From assembly GCF_001618425.1 (NCBI RefSeq), contig NZ_BDCU01000017.1:62001-126000 (forward strand): a DNA stretch of 64,000 bases, given 5' to 3'. The stretch comes from Nocardia fusca NBRC 14340. GTDB lineage: Bacteria; Actinomycetota; Actinomycetes; Mycobacteriales; Mycobacteriaceae. Shown here piece by piece: positions 36,602 to 46,876 of the stretch. A program made the translations under genes and the position numbers. Position 1 is the first letter of the stretch. Each line of letters begins with the position of its first letter. The notes under the pieces are model-generated. The model was not told the DNA's origin. It searched no databases and saw only the letters and a list, made by a program, of their open reading frames with translations.

Positions 36602-38209
36602 CTATGGCCGCGGTTCCACCGATACCAGGTGGGTGAGCGTCTCATCGTGCGCGAACTCCGACACCGCGCGCTCACGCATCAGATCCTGGGCCGTCAGCCG
36701 CACCTTGTGCTGCTGCATGTGCTCGGACCAGGACCGCACCACGAATGCCTCCACATAGCGGTCCGCACTGCCCACATCGCGGTACACCCGCCATTCCATC
36801 GCGCCGGTGCGCTGCCGTGACCGCCCCACGAAGCTCATGGCCGCCAGGAATTCCGGCACCTTGTCCGCCGGGACGTCGTAGTCCTTGAGCACCAGTACCG
36901 GGCCGTCGTCGGGGTCCGGTTCCACCACCAGTTGCGGTTCCGGCCAGTACGCGTGCGGCGTCAGATCGAATCCGGGCGTGAACTGCCGCAGCGGCAGCCA
37001 GATCGTGCTGACCGCGCACCCCCCGAGCAGCACCGCCGCCACCAGCAGTGCGGTCACCGCGCCGTAGGCCCCGGCGACCAGGCCCCACACCACGGAGCCG
37101 ATCGCCTGCCCGGCCATGAACACCAGCAGGTACACCGATAGTCCCCGGGCCCGGACCCAGCCGGGTAGCAGCAACTGCATGGTCGCGTTCATCGTGGCCA
37201 GGGTCAGCAGCCAGGACGCCCCCGCGAAGACGAGTAGAAGCAGCACCAGCGCCTCCACCCGCAGCAGCGCGGTACCGCAGCAGGCGATTCCGAACACCAC
37301 CGCGGCGACCGCGACCTGCTGGGTCGGAGACAGCAGGGCCCGCACCCGGGCCAGGCCCAGCGCGCCGAGGACCGCGCCCACGCCGAGCGCGCCCAGCATG
37401 AGGCCGTACCCGGAGGAACCGAGACCGAGCTGGTTGCGCGCGATTACCGGTAGCAGCGACCACAGCGCGCTGGCGGGCGCGACGAACAGGGCGGTGCGCA
37501 GCAGAACGCGCCGGATCGCGGGCGCGGATTTGATGAAGCGGGTCCCCGCCTGCAGGGCCGCCAACGGCCGTTCACTGGGCAGCTCCTTGGCCACCCGCGG
37601 CCGCCGCCAGAACAGCAGCGCCGCGACGATCGCGGCGAACGATACGGCATTGAGCGCGAATACCAGTGCGGGACCCGACAGGGCGACCAGGACACCGGCG
37701 ATGGCCGGTCCCACCGCCCGGCCGATGTTCATATTCATACTGCCGAGCGCGGCGGCCGAGGGAATCTGATCCCGGGGCACCAGTTCGGGCTGGATCGCCT
37801 GCCAGGCGGGCCCCACCACCGCCTGGCCGCAGCCGAGCAGGAACAGCAGTGTAAGCAGTACCGAGGGAGTGGTGTGCCCGGTGGCGGTGGATACCGCCAG
37901 CGTGATCGCCAGCACCGCCATAGTGGTTTGCGCGCCGAGCAGCAGGCGGCGGCGATCCAGCAGGTCGGCCAGTACCCCGGACGGGATGGCCAGGATCATC
38001 ACCGGCAGTGTCGTCGCGGTCTGCACGAAGGAGACCAGCGCGGCGGCATTGGGTTCGTCGACCATCACCCACTGCGCCCCGACCATCTGCATCCAGGTGC
38101 CCAGATTGGAGACCAGTTGCGCGATCCACAGCGCCCGATAGACCCGCGACCGCAATGGCGCCCAAGTGGAAACTGGTTTCGCTGCGGCTGTAGTCACTCG
38201 GGACAGCAT
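36602..38209 (-). CDS. MFS transporter (EntS-like) with C-terminal monooxygenase-like domain
   Basis: A 535-residue membrane protein. About 12 helices span residues 20-420, with MFS features such as SGVLADLLDRRRLLLG after helix 2 and GRAVGPAIAGVLV. The layout resembles the MFS_3 group that includes the enterobactin exporter EntS. The last 90 residues form a soluble domain (VLVLKDYDVPADKVPEFLAA through EHMQQHKVRLTAQD) resembling dimeric ABM-type folds, an arrangement seen in this transporter family. Start ATG 38209 is chosen over a 240-base low-complexity extension. The substrate is unknown; a siderophore or small lipid is possible. Confidence 0.88.
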   Translation of the reverse strand: MLSRVTTAAAKPVSTWAPLRSRVYRALWIAQLVSNLGTWMQMVGAQWVMVDEPNAAALVSFVQTATTLPVMILAIPSGVLADLLDRRRLLLGAQTTMAVLAITLAVSTATGHTTPSVLLTLLFLLGCGQAVVGPAWQAIQPELVPRDQIPSAAALGSMNMNIGRAVGPAIAGVLVALSGPALVFALNAVSFAAIVAALLFWRRPRVAKELPSERPLAALQAGTRFIKSAPAIRRVLLRTALFVAPASALWSLLPVIARNQLGLGSSGYGLMLGALGVGAVLGALGLARVRALLSPTQQVAVAAVVFGIACCGTALLRVEALVLLLLVFAGASWLLTLATMNATMQLLLPGWVRARGLSVYLLVFMAGQAIGSVVWGLVAGAYGAVTALLVAAVLLGGCAVSTIWLPLRQFTPGFDLTPHAYWPEPQLVVEPDPDDGPVLVLKDYDVPADKVPEFLAAMSFVGRSRQRTGAMEWRVYRDVGSADRYVEAFVVRSWSEHMQQHKVRLTAQDLMRERAVSEFAHDETLTHLVSVEPRP

Positions 38210-38358
38210 AGCGTCGCGCTCTGACCGGTCCGCCGAGCGAACGGACCCGCGATCGGTATCCCGGCGGGGCACAGGGCCGGCCCGCATCGGCCCGGCGCCG
38301 GAGCCTGCCGGGCCGCGAACCGGCTCCACGCGCAACCGTGATCCGGTGCGGCGCGGGC

Positions 38359-39708
38359 TCACGCGGTGAGCCGGTCGTCCTCGCTGATGAACCAGGTCGC
38401 GATCACGCTCACCACCGCGGTCGCCACGAGGTAACCGCAGGCCAGCCACGGTGTCGAACCGCCTACCGCGATCAGCGCCGTGACGATCATCGGAGTCAGG
38501 CCCGAGGCGTAGATCCCGGAGAACTGGTAGACGAAGGACAGCCCGGTGTACCGGACCTCGGCCGGATACAGTCCCGCGTACAAGGTGCCCTGCGCTCCGT
38601 AGAACACTGCGTGCGCCACACCGAACACCGCGATGATCGCGCCGGTGAAGACCACGATGTTCCCGGTCTCGAAGAGCGCGAACACCGGGTACACCAGCAC
38701 GCCGTAGGCCGCGATGCCGGCGATGTAGACCCGGCGCGGCCCGAAGCGGTCGGCGAGCAGACCGGACACCGGGATGAGCGCCGCCATCACCACCGCGGCG
38801 ACGGTGACCGCCACCAGCACCGGCACCTGCTCGAAACCGAGATGCCCGGTCGCGAACGTGATCGCGAAAACACCCCAGGTGTTGAACGCCGCGCCCTCAC
38901 CCCAGCGCGACAGCAATCCGAGAACGGTGTTGCGCCGGGAGCGGGCTTTGCCGAACAGCTCGACCACGGGCACTTTCGAGATCCGGTTGAGCCGGTCGAC
39001 CTCCCGGAAGGCGGGTGTCTCGTCGATCTTCAGACGCACCACCAACCCGATCAGCACCAGCACCAGGCTGGCGCCGAACGCGATCCGCCAGCCGTAGTCC
39101 AGGAACGCCGTTTCGCTCAGCGTCGTCCGCAGCACCGCGAACACACCGGTCCCCAGGGCGAGCCCGAGTGCCAGTCCGACCTGCGGATAGCTGCCGAACA
39201 GGCCGACCTTGCGGCGCGGGCTGTGCTCGACGGCGAGCAGCACCGCGCCCGCCCACTCACCGCCCAGTGCGAACCCCTGCAGCATCCGCAGCAGCAGGAG
39301 CAGGATCGGGGCCGCGATGCCGATCGCGGCGGCGGTGGGCAGTACCCCCATCAGTGCGGTGGATCCGCCCATGATCGCCATGGTCAGGGCCAGCGTCTTC
39401 TTGCGGCCGATCCGATCGCCGATATGGCCGAAGACGAGTCCGCCGACCGGCCGCATCACGAAGCCGACGGCGAAGGTCGCGAACGACAGCATGGTTCCGA
39501 CGAACGCGCTGTTGTTCGGGAAGAAGAGTTTGTCGAAGACGAGACCCGCCGCGGTGGCGTAGAGGAAGAAGTCGTACCACTCCACGGTGGTGCCGATCAG
39601 GCTCGCCACCACCGCTTTCCTGGTGTCGGCGGCGCCGAGCCCGTCGGCGGGCGTTGTGGCGCGATCGTCCGGGTGGGCCGCGGCCGACCCTGTTTCCAGT
39701 AGTGACAT
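38359..39708 (-). CDS. MFS metabolite:H+ symporter (MHS family)
   Basis: A 449-residue, 12-helix transporter of the metabolite:proton symporter family, which takes up compounds such as shikimate, alpha-ketoglutarate or proline/betaine. Family marks are VVASLIGTTVEWYDFFLYATA near residue 33-53 (two parts), GHIGDRIGRKKTLALTM, LQGFALGGEWAGAVLL and FGSYPQVGLALGLALG. Start ATG 39708 follows AAGGGA. A 149-bp gap separates it from the other MFS gene downstream. The substrate cannot be told from the sequence. Confidence 0.92.
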   Translation of the reverse strand: MSLLETGSAAAHPDDRATTPADGLGAADTRKAVVASLIGTTVEWYDFFLYATAAGLVFDKLFFPNNSAFVGTMLSFATFAVGFVMRPVGGLVFGHIGDRIGRKKTLALTMAIMGGSTALMGVLPTAAAIGIAAPILLLLLRMLQGFALGGEWAGAVLLAVEHSPRRKVGLFGSYPQVGLALGLALGTGVFAVLRTTLSETAFLDYGWRIAFGASLVLVLIGLVVRLKIDETPAFREVDRLNRISKVPVVELFGKARSRRNTVLGLLSRWGEGAAFNTWGVFAITFATGHLGFEQVPVLVAVTVAAVVMAALIPVSGLLADRFGPRRVYIAGIAAYGVLVYPVFALFETGNIVVFTGAIIAVFGVAHAVFYGAQGTLYAGLYPAEVRYTGLSFVYQFSGIYASGLTPMIVTALIAVGGSTPWLACGYLVATAVVSVIATWFISEDDRLTA

Positions 39709-39853
39709 CGTGTTCCCTTCGCTCCCGCGTCGATCGCCGAGCGAGGATATGAGGACAACGGCGCAGGTAGGAAGCGTTGGAATCAGCAAGATTCGAGCAG
39801 CGGGCGGGTTTCGGCGCACAGGACCCGGCCGCGGGCCGGGTAGCATCGCCGTC

Positions 39854-40648
39854 ATGCCGGGACCAGCGCTCCGAATCGGTGCGGCCCTGTCGCTGCTTCT
39901 GCTCGCCGCGACAGCATGCTCGGACAACGAGCCGGCGCCGACCGCACCCGAACCCACTCCCATGGGCCACACCTATATATCCACCGAGGTCACCGGCACG
40001 CCCATCCCCGGCGGCGGCCCCCTCACCCTCGCCTTCGCCGACGACCGGATCTCGGCGGAGGCCGGATGCAACACTCACAGCGGTGCGGTGGACCTCCGCG
40101 ACCACATCCTGCACGTGTCCGAGCTCGCGAGCACGCTGGTCGGCTGTCCGGGCGATCGGGCCGGCTCCGACACCTGGGTCGGCGACCTACTGCGCGCGGA
40201 CCCCACCTGGCAGCTCGATCAGGATCGGCTGACGCTGACCGGGAAGGGCACCACTGTCGTCCTCACCGACAAGAAAGCGCTGCAACCGGACCGCCCGATC
40301 CGCGGCACCGAATGGGTGGTGACCGGCTTGCTCACCCCGGACGCCCGGATCTCCTCGCAGACCGTCGACCAGGTGCGGCCCACCCTGACCATCGGCTCCG
40401 ACGATTCGCTCACCGGCTTCACCGGATGTAACCGTCTCACCGGCCGCGCCGTGGTAACCGATACCCTGCCGAGTGCCGAGATCTCGTTCAGCGCGGCGAC
40501 GACGCGAATGATGTGCGCACCCGAGATCATGGAGGTCGAACACGCGGTAATGGCCGTCCTGAAGGGTTCGGCCCGGGCCACCGTCGATGCCGACACCCTC
40601 ACCCTGCGCACCCCCGATGGCCATGGTCTGACCCTGCGCGCCGGGTAG
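39854..40648 (+). CDS. META/HslJ-domain lipoprotein
   Basis: A 264-residue exported protein. The signal peptide MPGPALRIGAALSLLLLAA is followed by the lipobox-like TAC at residue 23, predicting a lipid anchor; the -3 residue Ala is slightly unusual. Two HslJ-like META repeats follow, the second with GFTGCNRLTGRAV and ATTRMMCAPEIMEVEHAVM (two parts), the classic META pattern. Its function is unknown; META proteins have been linked to stress or drug tolerance. A TAGCAT box (39841-39846) ends seven bases before ATG 39854, suggesting a leaderless mRNA. Confidence 0.88.
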   Translation: MPGPALRIGAALSLLLLAATACSDNEPAPTAPEPTPMGHTYISTEVTGTPIPGGGPLTLAFADDRISAEAGCNTHSGAVDLRDHILHVSELASTLVGCPGDRAGSDTWVGDLLRADPTWQLDQDRLTLTGKGTTVVLTDKKALQPDRPIRGTEWVVTGLLTPDARISSQTVDQVRPTLTIGSDDSLTGFTGCNRLTGRAVVTDTLPSAEISFSAATTRMMCAPEIMEVEHAVMAVLKGSARATVDADTLTLRTPDGHGLTLRAG

Positions 40649-40732
40649 CCTTCCATCGGTGATCACGCAGGGCCCGGTGGAGTTTCCCGGTCGACGCGGT
40701 GCACCACCGGCAGGCCCCGCATGCCCGAGCCG

Positions 40733-41011
40733 CTACGAGATACGCTCCCAGGTAGCATTTTTCATCACGTAGCGCCTGCCGATACCGTGCACGACAGCAC
40801 CCTCCCCCGTCCGCAGATCGGCGTCACGGCCTTCCTCGACGAGGGTTCCGGTCACCTCGAAGGCTGCGTACTGTTCGCTGTCGTCCCATACGGACAAACC
40901 GTCGATATATATATGAGCATCGCCACCGCATCGAAGGATGGCTCCATGAGCGGCGTTCTCGGCGATACCGAACAGGGTCGCTGTGTCGTCGACATAGTCG
41001 GCGAGGTCCAT
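40733..41011 (-). CDS. Orphan 92-residue protein, candidate immunity partner of the transglutaminase
   Basis: No recognised homology. The product is acidic and mixed alpha-beta: MDLADYVDDTATLFGIAENA, then strand-rich HIYIDGLSVWDDSEQYAAFEV and GAVVHGIGRRYVMKNATWERI in parts. ATG 41011 is preferred because AGGA lies eight bases upstream; GTG 41017 would put it too close. It is 64 bp downstream of, and co-directional with, the transglutaminase-family gene, the usual place for an immunity gene. The region is visibly less GC-rich than the flanks. The immunity role is an inference from position and size only. Confidence 0.6.
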   Translation of the reverse strand: MDLADYVDDTATLFGIAENAAHGAILRCGGDAHIYIDGLSVWDDSEQYAAFEVTGTLVEEGRDADLRTGEGAVVHGIGRRYVMKNATWERIS

Positions 41012-41075
41012 GCTCACATCCTACCCAGGGCCCGGCGATGGTCTGCCGAGCGAAGTGCAGGTGACCTCCACCCGA

Positions 41076-42425
41076 TCACCGAACTGCCCCGGAAAACCCG
41101 ATACAGATTACCGAGCTGTCGAAATCGGGACGTCCGGAGAAAAACTTCTCCGGAGTGTTCTGATACACCGCCATCGGGTCGGTGAAAGGATTCCCCAATT
41201 CCGGATACGTCCTCCAGTCTCCGTGGTTGGCATTCCACCAACTACCGGTCGGCGCATCGTACAGTGCGTAGTCGAAGTTTCCGTACCCGGGCTTGCCGCG
41301 GTTGTGGTCTCCCGACATATCGACCTGACCGGTCGCAGGATTCGGTTCGAAGAGAGTGGGATCGGGTGTTCGCATGGCCCTGACACCGGTTATCCCATCC
41401 TTCACCACCGGGTTTCCTTTGCTGTCCCGGACTATTTCCTGACCGGACCAGAAGTGCTTCGAATATATTTCCGGCTTCCATTCCGATGGATCGCCGGCCG
41501 GCAGGTGCTGGTCCACGTCCCGTAATCGGGCCAGGCCGGGGTCCGATTTCACCAGGCGCATGAATTCGCCGACATCCTTCGGGCCGGTGGCAAGAATTGC
41601 TTCGAATCTTTGTACATAGTTCGAAACTCTTTCGAAGGTGCGCTGGTTGCTCTCGATCCTCGCCTCGCGCCGCGCGGCCAGTACATCCCCGATGTCGCTC
41701 TTGGCGATATCGGACCATATTTCCCTCGCTTGCGCTCGCGCTCTATTCAGATTCTTCTTGATGTTCTCGATATTCTCCCAGGCGGTTATCTCGGTGCCGT
41801 CTCTGTTCTTGTGGGACCGGCTCGTCCCACGCCCCGCCACGAGGGCCTCCGCCCTGTTGAGCCGTTTCTGCCAGCCCCTCACTCGGGCGTTCGCGATCTC
41901 TCCCGGCACCAGAATTTTCTCCACCGACTGGATCGCACCGTGCGAACCCGGATCCGCGAACGCCAGATTCGCAGGCGGTCCCGCCTCGAGTTCCAGCAAC
42001 CCGAGACGAACCTTGACGATGCCGATACACCCCTGGCCCAGCACCTTCCGTTCGTCGGCGGTCATCTCCCGGCCGTGGTGGCGCTCCCACATCGCGATGT
42101 AGTCGTCCACGGGATAACTGCGCTGAGCCTGCGGAAGACCTGAACCCTCGACCGTGCGACGAGAGTCGAACGGGTGAGCCCGCGCGCGGTTCGATCCACT
42201 CGACTCGCGGCCGGTTCCATCAACCCTGCTCAGGCTCTGTTCGAGAAGTCGGCGGCCGTGCTCCTCGGCGCCGCCGATGCTTGTGCGTGCCACGCGGACC
42301 TCGCCTGCCAGGTCGCCCAGCGTGTCGGACAGTTGAGGCGCGGTCCGCCGGCTGAGCAGTTCGACCATGCCGTCCCGCATCCGCCGGAACCACTCATCCG
42401 GCAAGTCACCGGGCGCCGCCCTCAT
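41076..42425 (-). CDS. Microbial-transglutaminase-family protein, candidate polymorphic toxin
   Basis: A 449-residue protein whose C-terminal three quarters resembles Streptomyces mobaraensis transglutaminase, which cross-links proteins between Gln and Lys. Shared blocks are YPVDDYIAMWERHHGREMTA with ADERKVLGQGCIGI (catalytic Cys C133), EIYSKHFWSGQE, TGQVDMSGDHNRG, GNFDYALYDAP (catalytic Asp D385) and WWNANHGDW (likely catalytic His H401). Residues 1-105 are a helical, charged region with no signal peptide or Streptomyces-type pro-peptide, so the export route is unclear. GTG 42428 is an alternative start. An orphan 92-codon gene follows. Base composition is lower in GC than its neighbours, suggesting transfer. 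The fold is confident; a toxin role is inferred. Confidence 0.82.
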   Translation of the reverse strand: MRAAPGDLPDEWFRRMRDGMVELLSRRTAPQLSDTLGDLAGEVRVARTSIGGAEEHGRRLLEQSLSRVDGTGRESSGSNRARAHPFDSRRTVEGSGLPQAQRSYPVDDYIAMWERHHGREMTADERKVLGQGCIGIVKVRLGLLELEAGPPANLAFADPGSHGAIQSVEKILVPGEIANARVRGWQKRLNRAEALVAGRGTSRSHKNRDGTEITAWENIENIKKNLNRARAQAREIWSDIAKSDIGDVLAARREARIESNQRTFERVSNYVQRFEAILATGPKDVGEFMRLVKSDPGLARLRDVDQHLPAGDPSEWKPEIYSKHFWSGQEIVRDSKGNPVVKDGITGVRAMRTPDPTLFEPNPATGQVDMSGDHNRGKPGYGNFDYALYDAPTGSWWNANHGDWRTYPELGNPFTDPMAVYQNTPEKFFSGRPDFDSSVICIGFSGAVR

Positions 42426-42428
42426 CAC

Positions 42429-42942
42429 CGGCCGCCCCGACCGGCGAACACCACGGGCGCGGACGCGGATCTCATCGTCGAATCACCGGTCCGCGCGCCG
42501 CCGCGCGGCGGGATCGCCGGCGGCTCGATGCCGCCGGAGTCCGGCCGAACACCTTCGCGTACTGTGCGGTACCGCCCGCCGCGGTCGCGGTACCGCCGCG
42601 CGCCTGTTCGCCGAATCGAATTCGGCGGGCGGGGGTCGGCGACCGGCCCGATCCAACGCCCCGTACCCATCGCACAGGTGTCACGCCCCGTGATCGTTGC
42701 CGAGTGGATCCGAACCGCATCCGACAGCAGTACACCACGCACGGGCCTCGGCACTACTCGCACCCGTTCCCACCGTCGACGCCGAAAACCTTATGGCGGA
42801 GTCAGGTTCGGAGAAGTTATCGGGCTCTCACCCACCGCGCCGAGTTCGTCCCAGCGCCGGAAAAACCACAGCCGATACCGGTGTCTCCGTCCGGCGTTCC
42901 GTGATCCCGGCCGGGCCTCGCTCTACGGATCGGAAACAATGC
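42429..42942. other. About 510 bp without a supported gene
   Basis: Open frames here are arginine-rich shadows; one 112-codon minus-strand frame ends exactly at the transglutaminase start (TGA/ATG overlap), but its composition argues against a gene. It could hold the transglutaminase promoter or a decayed N-terminal export module. Confidence 0.5.
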
Positions 42943-42969
42943 GGCCCGCCGGTGGGGAACCGGCGGGCC
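42943..42969 (-). terminator. Rho-independent-like terminator after tpiA
   Basis: An 11-bp perfect stem GGCCCGCCGGT/ACCGGCGGGCC with a 5-nt loop lies 20 bases past the tpiA stop. On the minus strand it is followed by GCATTGTTTCC, a modest U-rich tail. Confidence 0.8.
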
Positions 42970-42988
42970 TCATCGGGTTATCGATCGG

Positions 42989-43774
42989 TCAGGGCAGCGG
43001 CCCGCCCGCCGCGATGGCGGACAGGGTGGCGAATTCGTCTCCCTTGAGCGACGCCCCACCTACCAGAGCCCCGTCGATATCGGTCTGCTTGGTCAGCTCG
43101 CCGACATTCTTCGCGTTCACCGAACCGCCGTAGAGCACCCGGACGGTCTCGGCGACCTGCTCGCCGGCCAGCTGCACCAGTTCGCCGCGGATCGCACCGC
43201 AGACCTCCTGCGCGTCGGCGGGGGTCGCGACCTTGCCGGTACCGATCGCCCACACGGGTTCGTAGGCGATCACCACCTTCGCGATCTCCTCGGCGGAAAG
43301 GCCTTTCAGCGAACCCCGCAACTGTTCGAGGTTGTATTCGACATGGGTGCCCGCGTCGCGCACGTTCAGTCCCTCGCCGATGCAGACGATCGGCGTGATG
43401 CCGTGCTTCAGCGCCTGCTTGGCCTTCGCCAGCACCGTGGCGTCGTCCTCGTTGTGGTACTGACGCCGCTCGGAATGCCCGACCACCGCGAAGGCGCAGC
43501 CCAGCTTCGCCAGCATCGCCGCGCTGACCTCGCCGGTGTAGGCGCCCGATTCGTGCACCGACACATCCTGCGCACCGTAGGTGATGCGCAGTTTGTCGCC
43601 CTCGACCAGCGTCTGCACGCTGCGGAGATCGACGAACGGCGGAATCACCGTGACGTCGACCTTGTCGAAGTACTTGTCGGGCAGCGCGAACGCGATCTTC
43701 TGTACCAGAGCGATGGCCTCGAGGTGATTGAGGTTCATCTTCCAGTTGCCCGCGATCAGCGGTTTCCGGGCCAT
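42989..43774 (-). CDS. tpiA: Triosephosphate isomerase
   Basis: Interconverts dihydroxyacetone phosphate and glyceraldehyde-3-phosphate. The TIM barrel has 261 residues. N-terminal [12 protein letters not shown] carries the active Asn and Lys, [12 protein letters not shown] the electrophilic His, and [18 protein letters not shown] the catalytic Glu with the flexible loop. Phosphate-binding [11 protein letters not shown] and [11 protein letters not shown] follow. It abuts the pgk stop directly, so gap-pgk-tpiA is one operon. Confidence 0.98.
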   Translation of the reverse strand: MARKPLIAGNWKMNLNHLEAIALVQKIAFALPDKYFDKVDVTVIPPFVDLRSVQTLVEGDKLRITYGAQDVSVHESGAYTGEVSAAMLAKLGCAFAVVGHSERRQYHNEDDATVLAKAKQALKHGITPIVCIGEGLNVRDAGTHVEYNLEQLRGSLKGLSAEEIAKVVIAYEPVWAIGTGKVATPADAQEVCGAIRGELVQLAGEQVAETVRVLYGGSVNAKNVGELTKQTDIDGALVGGASLKGDEFATLSAIAAGGPLP

Positions 43775-44998
43775 CTACGCTCCCTCCGCTTCCTCGAGCA
43801 CGCTGATACCGGGCAGCGTCTTACCTTCCAGGTATTCCAGCGACGCCCCGCCACCGGTCGAGATATGCGAGAAATCCCCCTCCGGGATACCCAGCGCCCG
43901 CACGGCCGCGGCGGAATCGCCACCACCGACCACGGTGAACGCGCCCTTACCGGTGGCCGTGGCGATGGCCTCGGCGACCCCGCGGGTTCCGGCCGCGAAC
44001 TTCTCGAACTCGAACACACCCATCGGGCCGTTCCAGAACACGGTGCGCGCCTCGGTGAGCAGCACCGCGAAACGCTGCACCGAGTCGGGCCCGATGTCCA
44101 GGCCGAGCCAGCCGTCCGGAATCTCGTGCGCCGACACGACCTTCGACTCCGCGTCGGCGGAGAAGGAATCGGCGACGACGATATCGCGCGGCAGATGGAT
44201 GACATCGGCGTAGCGATCAAGCAGACCCTTGCAGGTCTCGATCATCTCCTCCTGCAGGAGCGAGGAACCGACCGAAAGACCCTGGGCGGCAAGGAAGGTG
44301 AAGCACATCCCGCCACCGATGACCAGGGTGTCGACCTTGGGGGCCAATGCCTCGATCACCGCCAGCTTGTCCGACACCTTGGACCCGCCGAGCACCACCG
44401 CGTACGGACGATCGGTGGATTCGGTGAGCCGGGCCAGCACATCGGCCTCCGCCGCGACGAGCGTGCCCGCGTAGTGCGGCAGCAGTTTCGCCACGTCGTA
44501 CACCGACGCCTGCTTGCGATGCACCACACCGAACCCGTCGGATACGAAGGCGCCGTCGTCACCGACCAGCTCCACCAGCGCGGCGGCCAGTTTCGCGCGC
44601 TCGGCATCGTCCTTGCTGGTCTCGCGCGGATCGAAGCGGATGTTCTCCAGCAGCAGCACATCGCCGTCGGTCAGGCCCTCGGACCGCGCCAGCGCATCCT
44701 GACCCACCACATCACCGGCGAGCTGCACATTGCGGCCCAGTTCGGCGGCGAGCCGGGTCGCCACCGGAGCCAGCGACAGGGCCGGGTCGGGAGCGCCCTT
44801 CGGACGGCCGAGGTGCGCGGTCACGACCACTTTCGCACCGGCTTCCACCAGCGCGCGGATGGTCGGCACCGATGCCACGATGCGGCCCGGATCGGTGATC
44901 TGCCCGTTGTCCAGCGGAACATTGAGGTCGGAGCGCACCAGCACCCCGCGCCCCGCGACGCCCTCGGCGAGGAGATCTTCCAGAGTTTTGACAGTCAC
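43775..44998 (-). CDS. pgk: Phosphoglycerate kinase
   Basis: ATP-forming glycolytic kinase, 407 residues. GTG 44998 gives [20 protein letters not shown] and follows AGGA by about six bases; a longer frame enters gap and was rejected. Substrate-binding [15 protein letters not shown] and [14 protein letters not shown], the hinge region and the nucleotide loop ([14 protein letters not shown], then [19 protein letters not shown]) are intact. Eight bases separate it from gap and none from tpiA. Confidence 0.98.
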   Translation of the reverse strand: MTVKTLEDLLAEGVAGRGVLVRSDLNVPLDNGQITDPGRIVASVPTIRALVEAGAKVVVTAHLGRPKGAPDPALSLAPVATRLAAELGRNVQLAGDVVGQDALARSEGLTDGDVLLLENIRFDPRETSKDDAERAKLAAALVELVGDDGAFVSDGFGVVHRKQASVYDVAKLLPHYAGTLVAAEADVLARLTESTDRPYAVVLGGSKVSDKLAVIEALAPKVDTLVIGGGMCFTFLAAQGLSVGSSLLQEEMIETCKGLLDRYADVIHLPRDIVVADSFSADAESKVVSAHEIPDGWLGLDIGPDSVQRFAVLLTEARTVFWNGPMGVFEFEKFAAGTRGVAEAIATATGKGAFTVVGGGDSAAAVRALGIPEGDFSHISTGGGASLEYLEGKTLPGISVLEEAEGA

Positions 44999-45006
44999 GC
45001 CGTTCC

Positions 45007-46044
<1,038 letters not shown>

Positions 46045-46179
46045 TCAAGCGGATCGTTCCGATGCCCTGTCAACCCTAATGCCTCGCGGTCACCTCCCCG
46101 ACAGGCACCTGGTATTGGTGAGCACCGGGTATCCGGGCACCCGGCCGGAACACTCCGGCAGTTCCGCCGGCCGTCCGGA

Positions 46180-46791
46180 ATGATGGCGGAGATGCCGAAC
46201 GAACCCACTCCCGTGACCCCGCATATCCGCCCCGCCACCGCCGCCGACACATCCCGCGCCGTCCGGACTCTCACCCGCGCCTTCGCCGACTATCCGTGGA
46301 CCCGGCACACCCTCGCCGCCGACGACCACGAGCGCCGCCTGGCCGCTTTACAGGAGCTTTTCCTCACCCGGATCGGCCTCCCGCACGGCAGGGTGTGGGT
46401 GGCCGACGCCGGGGACGCGGTAGCCGTCTGGACCACCCCGGCCACCGACGCCGAGGCGGTGTTCACCGAACTCGCGCCACGCTTCACCGAACTGGCCGGA
46501 GATCGCGCGGCGGCGCACAGCGCGGCGGAAGCGGCCCTGGCGCCGCACCGCCCGGCCGGGCCCGTCTGGTTCCTGGGTACCGTCGGCGTCGATCCCGCAC
46601 GCCGGGGGCACGGCCTGGGCCGCGCGGTGATCGAACCGGGCCTGGCCGCAGCGGAACGCGACGGAGTCCCCGTTTTCCTGGAGACTTCCACGGCGGCCAA
46701 TGTCCGTTTCTACGAACATCTCGGATTCCGGGTCAGCGCCGAGGTGGAGATCCCGGACAACGGTCCCCGCACCTGGTGCATGCTGCGCTGA
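46180..46791 (+). CDS. GNAT-family N-acetyltransferase
   Basis: A 203-residue acetyltransferase of unknown substrate. N-terminal IRPATAADTSRAVRTLTRAF is followed by the acetyl-CoA site LGTVGVDPARRGHGLGRAVI (R-x-x-G-x-G/L type) at about 133-152 and the C-terminal motif FLETSTAANVRFYEHLGFRV (two parts). Several ATGs (46180, 46183, 46192) could start it and none has a clear ribosome-binding site. It is divergent from gap and convergent with whiA, sharing a hairpin terminator with the latter. Confidence 0.85.
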   Translation: MMAEMPNEPTPVTPHIRPATAADTSRAVRTLTRAFADYPWTRHTLAADDHERRLAALQELFLTRIGLPHGRVWVADAGDAVAVWTTPATDAEAVFTELAPRFTELAGDRAAAHSAAEAALAPHRPAGPVWFLGTVGVDPARRGHGLGRAVIEPGLAAAERDGVPVFLETSTAANVRFYEHLGFRVSAEVEIPDNGPRTWCMLR

Positions 46792-46829
46792 GGCCGCCGA
46801 CTACGCACACCCGGCCACCGCCGCGCGCC

Positions 46830-46860
46830 GGCCGGACGGACCGGTGCAGGCCGTCCGGCC
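46830..46860. terminator. Bidirectional hairpin between GNAT gene and whiA
   Basis: A perfect 10-bp stem GGCCGGACGG/CCGTCCGGCC with an 11-nt loop lies in the 85-bp convergent gap, a good terminator for both strands. Confidence 0.75.
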
Positions 46861-46876
46861 GTGGCAGCCACCTGCC

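Noticed and set aside
38210..38449. 80-residue N-terminal extension of the MFS transporter at 36602
   Set aside because: Low-complexity Arg/Gly/Asp sequence before a good ATG at the first transmembrane domain.
42425..42763. A 112-codon frame ending on the transglutaminase start
   Set aside because: Its composition is that of a shadow frame; it is kept only as a note in the transglutaminase findings.
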